Shown: positions 8,945 through 20,119 of the stretch, in pieces
How positions within the stretch are numbered: the stretch's first letter is position 1
Layout: every line of letters begins with the position of its first letter
Assembly (NCBI GenBank): GCA_030323885.1
Contig: CM059191.1
Location: 105,940,844 to 106,004,843, forward strand
Source: Branchipolynoe longqiensis
Lineage: Eukaryota > Annelida > Polychaeta > Phyllodocida > Polynoidae
Length of the DNA stretch: 64,000 nt
Direction: 5' to 3'
Notes under the pieces: model-generated
Seen by the model: the letters and a program-made list of their open reading frames with translations, nothing else
Told to the model about the DNA's origin: nothing
Database searches by the model: none
Position numbers and translations under genes: made by a program

Positions 8945-11616
8945 CTTTTTTTTTTTGTTGGTTGGTGGTAAATATGTTTATTCTGCTGAATAAGTCTTTT
9001 GTCAGTGCCGAAGTACTGGTCTTCCAGCCATTTTTCAAGTCAGGGTTATTTACACAAAAGGTATATAGAATAAGGTGTACAATAATTGTTGAGTACACAA
9101 TTTTTTAGCATGTAACGCAATGAAATTCTGTAACCCAAAAGTTCCATAGCAATATGGTAGTGTCATATAATTAGATCAATATTAGTCAGATCAATGTGAG
9201 TATTTACATAATATTTAGAATGTAAGCAGAAGTTATCTTCTGTATTCAGTTGGTAAAGTTGTAGTAAGTTTTAATGTTCAGTTGCAGTTAGGCAAGCGGT
9301 ATATAAATGTCAGTTTGTTAGAAATATTCTAGTGTAACTCTAGTGTAGTTAGTTATGTGAGTTTATGAATTATGATGTTGTGTGGGGTTCTTAATAATAC
9401 ACTGGACCAGCTGTCACCAGTGAAGCAGTGGGACCAATCCCAGTGCATTTAGGTCATAAATTTAAATTTTTTATTTGGACTGTCTCTGTCACTGTATATG
9501 GTTGACTGGAAATAACAGAGGAACAGCAACACATAAAAAAAGTGGGGTGGGGAGAACTGAGGCTGAGGGTTTGGTGGTCTGCCACTTACGGTATGGTGAA
9601 GCCATGGAACATACTTTACTCTAACTGCATAAGGGCCTGCCCAATCCGATGTACTCTTAGTGAGTTTTTAAATTCTAGGTAAGAGGGCGCTGCCCTGGTT
9701 CTGGCTGGTAGGTTGTTCCACATCATGTAGCCTTTGTATATTGGTGCTTTAATTAGTTTGTTTGTGGAAGGCTTGGGGACTTTGAGTAGAGTGGAATCAG
9801 TCCATCTAGTATTCCTTTTTGTGTTGTCTATATATTGTGTCTCTCTGGCTCTTCTGTACATAAGTGATAAGAGATGTGAATCTCTCTTAACCATTAGGTA
9901 ATCTAGGTTTGCCTTGTCATGCATTTCCTTTACACTTAGTGGTTTGCCTCAATAAATTGTTCTTAACGCCCGGTTTTGGATCCTTTGTAGCTTAGTCAGT
10001 GGCTGCTTCGTGAGCAATCCATTAATTATATCATTATAGTCTATTATTGGTAGAACTGTTGATTTATATAGCGGTAGGGCAGTGTTTTCGGTTATGAAGC
10101 TCCGCATCTTCCTGATTGTAGTCATTTTTTAGTGCCAATGATTGAATTAGTCTAGCCAGCTGTTGATTCCCATTTAAGGTAGAATCAATCACTGTTCCTA
10201 AGTACTTGTATGCGCTTGCCTCCTTAATTTGGTTTCCGCCAATATGCAGTGTAATGGGTTGTGCTCTTGCCTTCCTTGCTTTGGTGCCATAAATGACAAA
10301 CTCAGTTTTATTGGTGTTAAGGGATAGTTTGTTTTCACTACAACACAGGTTAACCCTAGTCAGCACTGTCCGAACCTGATCCCTTGCTACTTGGAAATCT
10401 TTATTGTGTACTGTGAGTGCTGCATCGTCTGCAAATAATGTGAATGTTGCATCCTCTGATACCTGGGGTAGATCATTTATAAAGATTAAAAACAGAAGGG
10501 GGCCCAGGGTTGAACCCTACGGAACTCCAGTTTTAATAGTCCTGATGGTTGACTCAGTGGCAGTAAGTTTTGTGCATTGTTTCTTATTAGTTAAGTATTT
10601 GGTCATGAATGTATAGGTTTTCTTCCCCAGTCCTGCTTTCTGGATTTTCTGCAATAGTATTTATTCTATGGTCAATTGTATCAAAAGCTTTTTTTAAATC
10701 GAGCTATACTGCAATTGTAAGTTCACCTTTGTCCATATTGGTCAATAATTCATCCATAAGAGAGGCCAATGCCCTAGTTGTTGATCTGTCTTTTCTAAAT
10801 CCATTTTGTTGGGTGGTTAGGTAATTGGAAGACTCTAAAAATGTTTTTATCTCATCATGTATTATTTGTTCTATGATTTTGCCAGGAAGAAGGAGAATAG
10901 ATATTGGACACAGCTCACTACAGTATCTTGGGTTATTAGACTTTGGGATGGGTGAAACTGTAGCTAGTTTCCAGCTTTCTGGAAAAATACCAGTGTTGAC
11001 CACTAGGTTATACAGGTGAGTGAATTCATTTGTAAGTGCAGTAATTGAAACCTTCATTAGGACTGAGCTGATGTATTTAATGCCAGATGACTTATATGCT
11101 GATGCAGCATTGACCTTCCTGAGGATTTTCTCCTGTGTTATCTCAGTCAAATCATATGTCTGATCATTAGTGGTGATCGTGTAGGTGTACGGACTATCTA
11201 GAGCCTGGTCAAACTTTCTGGCAAGATTCTCCCCTACATCAATGAAGTAGTTGTTAATCTCTTCTGCCAGGAGGCTATCCAGTATTCTCTCCCCATTGTC
11301 TTCATTACTGAGGTTGCTGATAATGGATTTTGCTTCCGGGTTAATTTGTTGCAGTTCATGCCATAGTCTCTTTAGATTTTGCTTTTACTTATTTATCTGG
11401 TCTAAACAGTGCCTAGACTTGGCTTTTCGCACCTCGTTTCTGGACTTCCTGACCATACATTCAGCTATAAATTGATCCCCAGGGTCTCTTGTTATATCTG
11501 ATTTCCGAATGAAATAATCTCTGTCCTGTTGTAATTCTAGCAGTTCATTGTTCAAATAACCAGCTGTTTTGTTTTTTATGTCGAGTCTAACCAGGGGACA
11601 GTGTTTGTTTGCAGCA
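8945..11616 (-). mobile_element. LINE-A, outer copy, 3' portion
   Basis: Minus-strand APE-type LINE. Its 3' end is a poly(A) tail read as poly(T) at 8947-8957, preceded by a 3' untranslated region (9615-8958) that matches 12293-11623 of the inner copy. The coding part breaks at 11616-11618, in GCAGCATT, exactly where the inner copy begins. The continuation of this copy is at 14441-15326. The two pieces therefore form one element split by a later insertion of the same family. Confidence 0.85.
9616..11616 (-). pseudogene. LINE-A outer copy: reverse transcriptase part
   Basis: In minus-strand order: linker after the endonuclease (11600-11150, with RKAKSRHCLDQINK), the RT opening ASAYKSSGIKYISSVLMKVS, TVSPIPKSNNPRYCSELCPIS and a fingers segment to about 10700. 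The palm has GVP followed by a TAG stop where glutamine is expected (about 10520), then GSTLGPLLF. The catalytic box TLFADDAAL (about 10440-10410) and KYLGTVIDSTL follow. A frameshift near 10120 separates the C-terminal segment, which ends WNNLPARTRAAPSYLEFKNS at about 9640. It retains the catalytic FADD motif but carries several disabling changes. The clade looks CR1/Jockey-group; I cannot fix it further. Confidence 0.85.
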
Positions 11617-12293
11617 TTTTTTGGGGGGTAATTATGTTTATTCTGCTGAATAAGTCTTTTGTCAGTGCCGCAGCACTGGTCTTCCAGCCATTTTTCAATT
11701 CAGGGTTATTTTCACAAAAGGTATATAGAATAAGGTGTACAATACTTGTTGAATAGACAATTTTCACCATGTAACACAATGAAATTCTGAAAACCAAAAG
11801 TTCCATAACAATATGGTACAGTAGTGTCATATAACCAGATCAATATTAGTCAGATCAATGTGAGTATTTACATAGTATTTAGAATGTAAGCAGAAGTTAT
11901 CTTCTGTATTCAGTTGGTAAATTTGTACTAAGTTTGAATGTTCAGTTGCAGTTAGGCAAGCGGTATATAAATGTTGGTTTGTTAGGAAAATTCTAGTGTA
12001 ACTCTAATGTAGCTAGTTATGTGAGTTTATGCATTATGTTGTTGGGGTGGGGTTGTTAATAATACACTGGACCATCTGTGACCAGTGAAGCAGTGGGACC
12101 AATCCCAGTGCATTTAGGTCTTAAATTTTACATTTTTACCTGGGCTATCTCTGTCATCGTATATGGTTGACTGGAGATAACAGAGGAACAGCAACAAATT
12201 AAAAAAGTGGGGGCTGGGGGGGGGGGGGGAGAAACTGAGGCTGAGGGTTTGGTGGTCTGCCACTTACGGTATGGTGACGCCATGGAACATACT

Positions 12294-13550
12294 TTACTGC
12301 AACTGCATAAGGGCCTGCCCAATCCGATGTACTCTTAGTGAGTTTTTAAATTCTAGGTAAGAGGACGCTGCCCTGGTTCTGGTTGGTAGGTTGTTCCACA
12401 TCATGCTGCCTTTGTAAATTGGTGCTTTAATTAGCGGAACTCCAGTTTTAATAGTCCTGATGGTTGACTCAGTGTCATTAAGTTTTGTGTATTGTTTCCT
12501 ATTAGTTAAGTAGTTGGCCATCAATGTACAGGTTTTCTTCCCCAATCCTGCTTTCTGGATTTTCTGCAATAGTATTCTATGGTCAATTGTATCAAAAGCT
12601 TTTTTGAAGTCGAGGTATACTGCAATTGTAAGTTCACCTTTGTCCATGTTGGTCAATAACTCATCCATAAGAGAGGCCAATGCCCTAGTTGTTGATCTGT
12701 CTTTTCTAAATCCATTTTGTTGGGTGGTTAGGTATTTTGAAGACTCTAAAAATGTTTTTATCTCATCATGTATTATTTGTTCTATGATTTTGCCAGGAAG
12801 AGGGAGAATAGATATTGGGCGCAGCTCACTACAGTATCTTGGGTTATTGGTCTTTGGGATGGGTGAAACTGTAGCTAGTTTCCAGCTTTCCGGAAAAATA
12901 CCAGTGTTGACCACTAGGTTATACAGGTGCGTAAATTCATTTATAAGTGCAGTAATTGAAACCTTCATTAGGGCGGAGCTGATGTCTTTAATGCCAGATG
13001 ACTTATATGCTGATGCAGCATTGACCTTTCTGAGGATTTGCTCCTGTGTTATCTCAGTCAAATCATCCGTCTGATCATTGGTGGTGACCGGGTAGGTGTC
13101 CTGACTATCTACAGCCTGGTCAAACTTTCTGGCAAGATTCTCACCTACATCAATAAAGTAGTTGTTAATCTCTTCTGCCAGGAGGCTATCTAGTATTCTC
13201 TCCCCGTTGTCCTCATTACTAAGATTGCTGATAATAGATTTTGCTTCCGGGTTAATTTGTTGCAGTTCATGCCAGAGTCTCTTAGGATTTTGCTTATACT
13301 TATTTATCTGGTCTAAACAGTGCCTAGACTTGGCTTTTCGCACCTCGTTTCTGGCCTTCCTGCCCATACATTCAGCTATAAATTGATCCCCAGGGTCTCT
13401 TGTTATATCTGATTTCCGAATGAAATAATCTCTGTCCTGTTGTAATTCTAGGAGTTCATTGTTCAAATAACCAGCTGTTTTGTTTCTTATGTCAAGTCTA
13501 ACCAGGGGACAGTGTTTGTTTGCAGCATTGACAATCATTTCTTGTATCAT
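12294..13550 (-). pseudogene. LINE-A inner copy: RT with catalytic core deleted
   Basis: An open minus-strand frame of 418 residues. It starts in the endonuclease-RT linker (MIQEMIVNAANKHCPLVRLD), runs through ASAYKSSGIKDISSALMKVS and the conserved palm start YLDFKKAFDTIDHRILL, and reaches RTIKTGVP. It then jumps directly to LIKAPIYKGSMMWNNLPTRT, the C terminus. The outer copy shows that the missing part contains QGSTLGPLLF and the FADD catalytic box. The open frame is therefore a catalytically dead product of an in-frame deletion. Confidence 0.85.
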
Positions 13551-14400
13551 GTCCCAGCATTTGTTTGGATCTTCCTCTGATCATTGAAGTTACAATTCCT
13601 GTAGGTGCGGCCCCAGTAGATGGTGGTTCTTTTGTCATTTCTGGGCTTTTTCTTTATTATATATATTGGTTTATGGTCGCTTATATTGTAGTTCAATACA
13701 CCCGATTTTGTACAGTACTTGATATTAGTGAAAGCAAGGTCTATTGTTTTTTGTGTGGTCCTTGTTACTCTAGTCGGTTGTTTAATTACTTGCTGGAGTT
13801 CATGTTCTGCCGCAAAATTGTTTCATATAGCCTGCAGGTGGGTGCCTCTTAGCGCTGTAGTCAATGTTAAAATCACCAATTAGGAGCACTTCATACTTAT
13901 TAATGTCTGGGATCTGATTCATTGACATGCTTATTTGCTCTATTGCTTCATTTATGTTTCCATTTGGAGGTCTGTAGATGTTACCTAATAATATTCTTTT
14001 TGTGTAGGGTCTAGTTATGACAGCCCATTGGAGTTCAATGTTTGGATTAGAGCAATTTTGTTCCAAATACTTGTCTGCATCCACGTGCAGGTCAGTCCTG
14101 CAATAGACCCCTAAACCTCCACCATTCTTGACCTGACCACTTTGTAGTTTTGTCTTCCTATCAGCTCTAAGAATCCGGTAATTAGGGATTGATGTTAACT
14201 TTGTCTCCATAGATTTATTGAGCCATGTCTCAGATATTGTGAATATATCAAAGCCTGATCTTGGTAGGTCTAGTCTTAGTTGTTCTATCTTATGGGTTAA
14301 GCTGCATACATTCAGGTGGCCAATCTTAAATCCAGGGAGGCCCTTTAAATCGCTTAGAGGAAGCTTGCCTTCCTGACATCACCTGTTTTGTTTATCCTCC
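13551..14400 (-). pseudogene. LINE-A inner copy: AP endonuclease domain
   Basis: The minus strand opens near 14320 with LNVCSLTHKIEQLRLDLPRS and FTISETWLN, the start of an apurinic-type endonuclease (N and E of the active site). It continues with NGGGLGVYCR, RILLGNIYRPP and LLIGDFNID, which carries the GDFN catalytic motif (about 13870). The frame breaks near 13800 after MKQF and resumes towards the ISDHKPIYI motif (about 13680-13650, histidine of the active site). All hallmark motifs are present, but frameshifts separate them. Confidence 0.8.
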
Positions 14401-14440
14401 AATTTCCCTCAGCACAGTTCTCAACCCCCACGTCCCAGCG

Positions 14441-15326
14441 TTTGACAATCATTTCTTGTAGCATGTCCCAACATTCGTTTGGATCTTCCTCTGTTAGTAG
14501 TTCTGCTGTATTGTTTTCCCTCAAAGTGGCTGCTAGATCATTGAAGTTACAATTCCTGTAGGTGCGGCCCCAGTAGATGGTGGTTCTTTTGTCATTTCTG
14601 GGCTTTTTCTTTATTATGTATATTGGTTTATGGTCGCTTATATTGTAATTCAATACAGTATTTGATATTAGTGAAAGCAAGGTTTATTGTTTTTTGTGTG
14701 GTTCTTGTTACTCTAGTTGGTTGTTTAATTACTTGCTGGAGTTCATGTTCTGCCGCAAATTGCTTCATATAGCCTGCAGGTGGGTGCCTCTTAGCGCTGT
14801 AGTCAATGTTAAAATCACCAATTAGGAGCACTTCATACTTGTTAATGTCTGGGATCTGATTCATTGACATGCTTATTTGCTCTATTGCTTCATTTAGGTT
14901 TTCATCTGGAGGTCTGTAGATGTTACCTATTAATATTCTTTTTGTGTAGGCTCTAGTTATGACAGCCCATTGGAGTTCAATGTTTGGATTAGATCCCTAG
15001 ACCTCCACCATTCTTGACCTGACCACTTTGTAGTTTTGTCTTCCTATCAGCTCTGAGAAACCGGTAATTAAGGATTGATGTTAACTTTGTCTCCATAGAT
15101 TTATTGAGCCATGTCTCAGATATTGTGAATATATCAAAGCCCGATCTTGGTAAGTCTAGTCTTAGTTGTTCTATCTTATGGGTTAAGCTGCGTACATTCA
15201 GGTGGCCAATCTTAAATCCAGGGAGGCCCTTTAAATCTCTTAGAGGAAGCTTGCCTTCCTGACATCACCTGATTTGTTTATCCTCCAATTTCGCTCAGCA
15301 GAGTTCTCAACCCCCATGTCCCACCG
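14441..15326 (-). pseudogene. LINE-A outer copy: 5' end and endonuclease
   Basis: The 5' portion of the outer copy, starting at about 15326 on the minus strand. It has the same leader segment (GDVRKASFL in one frame), the endonuclease segment LLIGDFNIDYSAKRHPPAGY (14820-14760) and NISDHKPIYIIKKKPRNDK (about 14630-14590). A deletion removes part of the sequence near 14995. It stops at 14441, in TTTGACAATCATTTC, where the inner copy begins; the matching other half of the target is at 11611-11618. Confidence 0.8.
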
Positions 15327-15829
15327 CCCCAATGCCCCAACAAATATAAGTTTACATGAATTAATTAGTTTTCCAGTCAACCAGTGTTTTAAAGCAGGTC
15401 CAATTTCCCCAAACCACAGCCATACAGTCTCACATAGGAGTGTGGAAAATGCCAATGTAGTAGCTCCATTGGCCATCCTATTGTTGTATTAGTATTAATT
15501 AGTGCTTTAAGGTTAACACTAATCAGATAATTCCAAGCTGGAGAATCAGTGTGAGTTTTGCATGTCTCTTTTCAATTATAGTGTAAACTGTTAATATGTC
15601 ATCGTTTGAGCATGTATATAAGTTTAGTGCTAGCATACAGAATGGTGGGGGCCTGATATCTTCTTTGCCACTGATTCCAACAGGCATTCATTGGATAGGT
15701 TAGTGGGTAGTGGGTAGTGGGTATGTAGAAAATGGATGGACCAGACTACATGTATTTCTGAAGTCTGGAGTTAATAGCTACTCAATGAACAGTTTTCAGG
15801 AGCAGCACAATGCAGTCTACGCAATCTCT
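15327..15829. other. Unassigned AT-rich sequence
   Basis: No gene, repeat or element recognised. Confidence 0.5.
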
Positions 15830-16495
15830 GTTTTAGGTAGTGGTCACATAGTTTGCCAGCCAACCAGCTGACACACTAGTGGTATGCAACATGACCACCA
15901 CATGTTCCAAGACAATACTTTGAATAATGTGCACATAATCTGACATCAAATTAACTGATATACCGTATTTTCTTGGATGCCGGTTGAGTAATAGGTCCAC
16001 AGCATGACAGTAATAGGTACAGAGCATGGCAGCTCCATATTCTAAGATAGTGCTTGAGTAACAAGTACATAACATGGCAGTTAACTAGCTGACAGCTTCT
16101 AATCCCTGCAGCATGGTAGCCATATATACTAAAATATGGCATAAGTAATAGGCACACAGCATAACCACCAACCACCTGACACACCACCGGCATGCAGAAT
16201 GGCAGTTATCAATTCTAAGATTGTGTTTGACCAACACATACACAGTATGACAGTCAACTAGCTAACCTGGCAGTGTACACATCATGGCAGCTAAATATTC
16301 TAAGATACAGTTTGGCTAACGAACAGGCAGACAGTATTACAGCCAACCATCCAAAGCAGCAGTGGTATATAGTATGAGTTATACATAGTAAGATAGTGAG
16401 TAATAGGCACACAGTATGACAGCCAACCAGTTGACATAGCAGTAGCATACAGCAATGGAAGCCCCACCTTCGAAGATAGTGGCTGAGTAGCAGGA
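15830..16495. repeat. Degenerate minisatellite, about 115-bp units
   Basis: About six diverged copies of a unit containing AGCCAACCAGCTGACA, CAGTGGTATACAGCATG, GGCAGCTAATATTCTAAGAT and TTGAGTAATAGGCACACAGC. Recognisable unit landmarks lie near 15855, 15980, 16050, 16150, 16260 and 16410. No coding function is apparent. Confidence 0.7.
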
Positions 16496-16569
16496 AGTAT
16501 GAAGAGCTCTTTTCCAAAACACGATCTACAAACTTGGCATTGGCATTGTAAACTCATATTTTGGATCGG

Positions 16570-16850
16570 CACTTACCACGTTTTGGAAAAGAACTCCATA
16601 TTATATATATAATATGAATGATAAGGCCCAGGACCGGGATAACTGGAGAGCCCTTGTTCGTGGTCTATGCCCAAAGTTGGGCGGTAGGCGTAAGTAAGTA
16701 AGTAATGAATGATAAGTACATAACAGGAGCAACATTTATAAATTTCAGCAAAGCCTTTTATACGGACAAGCAAAATCTGAAACTGATGGGTATAACAGGG
16801 AAGACACTAGAATGGGTCAACAACTAGCTTATAAACAGAATGCAGCACAC
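16570..16850 (+). pseudogene. LINE-B reverse transcriptase, left half
   Basis: The plus strand reads ATFINFSKAF followed by LMGITGKTLEWVNN and a TAG stop, then LINRMQHT. This is the palm region of a CR1/Jockey-type LINE RT (consensus DFSKAFDT). The sequence stops at 16853, where Harbinger A begins, and resumes in frame at 22620. A 79-bp tail of another LINE is inserted at 16626-16704. Confidence 0.75.
16626..16704 (+). mobile_element. 79-bp LINE tail with (TAAG)n end (LINE-F)
   Basis: Inserted in LINE-B with a perfect 12-bp target duplication ATGAATGATAAG at 16614-16625 and 16705-16716. The insert ends in GTAAGTAAGTAAGTA, a microsatellite tail typical of LINEs without poly(A). It contains no coding sequence; the source LINE is not in this window. 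Confidence 0.85.
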
Positions 16851-16864
16851 ATATGGTGCTGTCA

Positions 16865-17345
16865 CATTACGACGCTTCGCGCCAACGTACGTCGACATGT
16901 GTGATTTGTTTGCGCTATGTCCGGATACGTCAGTATGCATTACGTGTGCGTTAGGCGCGTGTTGGTATATGTTGATCTACGTTCGGCGGCACGCGTCAGG
17001 GGGTCGGAAAAGGTTTGTGCTTACACAAAACTTTCGACTTACGACAACGAGCGGGTGCCAACGTTAAGGCGATGTTACGGGAACGTCGAGATACATTAGA
17101 GGCGCATTGGAGGAACGTTGTTCTGACATGTGACTTTGTCATACTTTGACTTTTTTTCCTGTGACAGCGAGCGTTCCGTCAGCGCGTTGGTAACATATGG
17201 CTGTGATGACATTGTTCTAACGTATGCATAACGTATTGCTGACGCGCTGTTGGCATTTCTCCACCGTGTCTCGACATTTTGGATATGTTGGCTGTGCGTC
17301 TGCCGCTCGCTTAACGTTGGTGGGCATTCTGCGAACGTTTTGTGA
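16865..17345. repeat. Subterminal iterons of Harbinger A, left
   Basis: Repeated short motifs of the form AACGTT/AACGTA and GCGCGTTGG occur about a dozen times (for example near 16880, 17060, 17113, 17167, 17219, 17310, 17333, 17355), in both orientations. They are likely protein-binding sites for transposition; this is inferred from position and repetition. Confidence 0.55.
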
Positions 17346-17383
17346 ATGTTTAGCGAACGTATTGTCGGCGTTTTGGGTTTGAG

Positions 17384-17391
17384 TATATAAA
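17384..17391 (+). promoter_or_regulatory. TATA box of Harbinger A transposase
   Basis: TATATAAA lies 47 bp upstream of the ATG at 17438 in otherwise GC-balanced sequence. The other three Harbinger genes in the window have a TATA box in the same relative position. Confidence 0.6.
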
Positions 17392-17437
17392 GGGATCGGA
17401 TTTTCATGTTTGACCAGAACAGCTCAGCTCTTCGGAG

Positions 17438-18713
17438 ATGATGGATGTCCCTGCAAGGCACCTGGGGGAATACCAACTAGCCATTCTCCAACATCACCAT
17501 GATGTTAACCAATTAATACTTTACCATCTCAGAAGAAGGAGATGACGTCGACTGAGGAGAATGTGGATGAGAGCATGGATCCGGAGGCGGCGACAGACCG
17601 TATGACCAGCTTCTGGAGGAACTCCGTAATGAGGACACAGCTTCTTTCATCAACTTCATGCGGATGCCTCCCCAGATGTTCGACGAGATGCGAGTGGGTC
17701 CTCGGATAACTAAAATGTACACAACCTTCCGAGAGCCGCTCGAGCCTGGCCTGAAGCTTGCCCTCACTCTGCATCACCTAGCCTCTCGGAGCAGGTATGC
17801 CTCCATGAAGTTTGGGAGGAGGTTCCCCCACAACACGCAATCACTCATTGTGAGAGAGGCGTGTAAAGCAATCATCGCCGAATACATTGACGAGACAATG
17901 ACCTGCCCCACGACTCCTGATGGATGGCGTGCCATCTCGGGAAAATTCATGGGGAGGTGGAATTTCCCCCACACATGCGGAGCACTAGATGGGAAACATA
18001 TCGCCTGCCGGTGTCCCCCAAAGAGTGGATCCCTCAAATACAACTATAAGCGATTCTATTCGATCGTTCTCCTGGCGCTCATTGATGCAGACTACAAATT
18101 CATCTGGGCAGATGTCGGTGGAATGGGTTCGGCATCAGATGCGCAGGTTTACAATGCCTCTGAGCTGAAGGCGAGCACCGAAGATGGTACTTTTGGTCTC
18201 CCTGCCAGCGAGCCTATCGTGGACGGGCAGGACGCTGTACCTTACTTCCTGATTGGTGACGATGCCTTCGCCCTATGCCCCACAATGATGAAGCCGTACA
18301 GCCGGATGGGTATGACACATGAGCAACGCATCTTCAACTATAGGATTTCCCGAGCTAGGAGAGTCGTGGAGAATGCTTTTGGCATCCTGGCAAACCGATT
18401 CCAGGTTCTGCTCAGCACGATGCAGAACCTCCCCTCCACCGTGAAGCTGATCGTCAACATGGTCCTACACAACATGATGAGGATGCGATATCCCTTGCTA
18501 CAGAATCAGCAGCTAGACCGTGAAGACAATGACCACCACAACGTCATCCCCGGACCATGGAGAGAGGGCCTAAACTTGCCAGACCTACGCACTCACGTAC
18601 ATGGCATGAACACTGGCTCCAGGGCAGGAAAGGAGCAGCGGAATCTCCTCAAGCACTGGACCAACTCCCCAGCCGGTTCCGTTGAATGGCAGGACAATAT
18701 GATCAAGTTGTAA
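17438..18713 (+). pseudogene. Harbinger A transposase (DDE_Tnp_4 / HARBI1-like), N terminus broken
   Basis: Acts as a DDE nuclease that cuts and joins the element ends. From 17658 the frame is open for 351 residues. RWNFPHTCGALDGKHIACRC contains the first catalytic aspartate (GALDGKH). KFIWADVGGMGSASDAQVYN contains the second region, with the DAQVYN motif. GDDAFAL is followed by NYRISRARRVVENAFGILAN, with the catalytic glutamate in VVENAFG. Upstream, the true start is probably ATG 17438 (MMDVPARHLGEYQLAILQHH), but a TGA at about 17539 and a frameshift near 17596 separate the arginine-rich N-terminal segment from the catalytic domain. The stop TAA at 18711-18713 is supplied by the LTR inserted at 18709; the original next codon after AAG was TGA. 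The match to the second transposase at 56656-57866 is high along its whole length. Confidence 0.9.
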
Positions 18714-19217
18714 AATTTTCCGATATAATGCATGAGGACCTATGTGAAATTACTATAATAAATTGCAAACTGTCTATATAATGATAAATGGTGATATATA
18801 AAAACCAAAGGCATATGAGGGATATGTGGAGTTGGTAAACTATTACTCATTAGGTATAGAAATTGTATAGTAAAATAGTCTTTGGAGGAGTGTCACTTCC
18901 TAGAAATACTCTTTGGAAGAGTCACCTCACTTACCCCCTCCCCCCATGGTGTTATTTATGGATCATTGGCCACTACAAGGCACTGTAGCCAGCATGACCA
19001 GGCCTTGGATACAGCAGATTGTACTCTGATTGGTGGATCAACCCATGTGACCACTGCCATCTTGGATTCTAAAAGCTAGATATATAATAAACTAAGCAAG
19101 CTCCTTCTGGTTCCTTCTGCACACTCTATCTCTTGCCATCCTTCTCTATACTTGCCTGTAGTGATTTCCTATTTAACCTGCCTACATAACCACAGCTGCC
19201 GGCTGTCACACTTTACA
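18709..19217 (+). mobile_element. Solo LTR (family S), 509 bp
   Basis: Begins TGTAAAATTTTCCGATATAA and ends CTTTACA, with TG...CA ends and a 4-bp duplication AAGT at 18705-18708 and 19218-19221. Related copies lie on the minus strand at 30169-30664 and 50194-50690. It contains AATAAA near 19085. No internal retroviral sequence accompanies it, so it is a solo LTR inserted at the end of the Harbinger A transposase. Confidence 0.85.
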
Positions 19218-19359
19218 AAGTGATGTCTTTGTACTCTGATGTTATTGTACCGTGATCTCATTTGTGATATTTACTGTGATATTTGTATGTAAAAAAATGT
19301 CTTAGTTCTATTGGTTTAAATAAAAGGTATCAATATCTGTTGTTGATACCGAACCAAAC

Positions 19360-19937
19360 TTAACATGTCAGTATTAATTTGGGTTGGGTAGGTTTCTTTA
19401 ATGTTTTCTGGCCCTAGTTATATATAGACTGACAAACTTACATGTCAGTTTATTAAACTGGGTGGGGAGGATTAGCTATACACTGACACATTTACACTGT
19501 CAGTTCTTAAATTGGGTGGTGAGGATTACTTATACACTGACAAATTTACATGTCAGTTATTCAAATTGGGTGGGGAAGGTTACTTTATGGGGAAGTTTAA
19601 TTACTTTTTAAGGGCAAACTTTAACTTGTCACTTATTTAAAGGGGGGAGGCTGGGTTCATATTTAGTTACATGTGAGATTACCTTTTGTATTAAGTAGGC
19701 TAACTCGGCAAAGGCCTAAATTATAATTTCATAACATTTATCTTTATGTCAGTTATTAAAATAGGGTGGGGAAGGTTACTTTATGGGGAAGTTTAATTAC
19801 TTTATAAGGGCAGGATTTAACTCGTCACTTATTTAAAGGGGGTCGGGTTCATATTTAGTTACATGTGAGATTACCTTTTGTATTAAGTAGGCTAACTGGG
19901 CAAAGGCCTAAATTATAATTTCATAACATTTATTTTT
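19360..19937. repeat. Tandem repeats, 55-bp and 194-bp units
   Basis: Three units of about 55 bp (TGTCAGTT landmarks at about 19445, 19498 and 19554, each followed by AAATTGGGTGGGGA-like sequence) are followed by two units of about 194 bp (19554-19747 and 19748-19937) sharing GGTTACTTTATGGGGAAGTT and GGCAAAGGCCTAAATTATAA. Non-coding, inside Harbinger A. Confidence 0.8.
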
Positions 19938-20119
19938 ACCACATCGCATTTGTATAATAAGGATAAATAATGTTTACAAAGAATTAGAATCTGAAACCAA
20001 AATCTGGAGTAAAATACATACAGTTTTATTTACAAACATTTTATAAATAGTGTACAGGCACATAGTAGTGACATTTGAACAAATAAACATATATATACAA
20101 TATTTACAAACTACAAACA

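Larger units (their letters stand above)
11617..14440 (-). mobile_element. LINE-A, inner copy, inserted in the outer copy
   Basis: A second copy of the same LINE, about 2.8 kb, with the same 5' start (complement of 14440, GGGACGTGGGGGTTGAGAAC) as the outer copy at about 15326 and a T-rich junction at its 3' end (11617-11622). It is full length at both ends but has an internal deletion of about 0.76 kb in the RT (junction about 12434). The target duplication is at most 2-3 bp and is blurred by the tail. Confidence 0.85.

Noticed and set aside
12514..13074. 186-codon plus-strand open frame
   Set aside because: It is the antisense of the LINE-A reverse transcriptase; the minus strand carries the conserved motifs.
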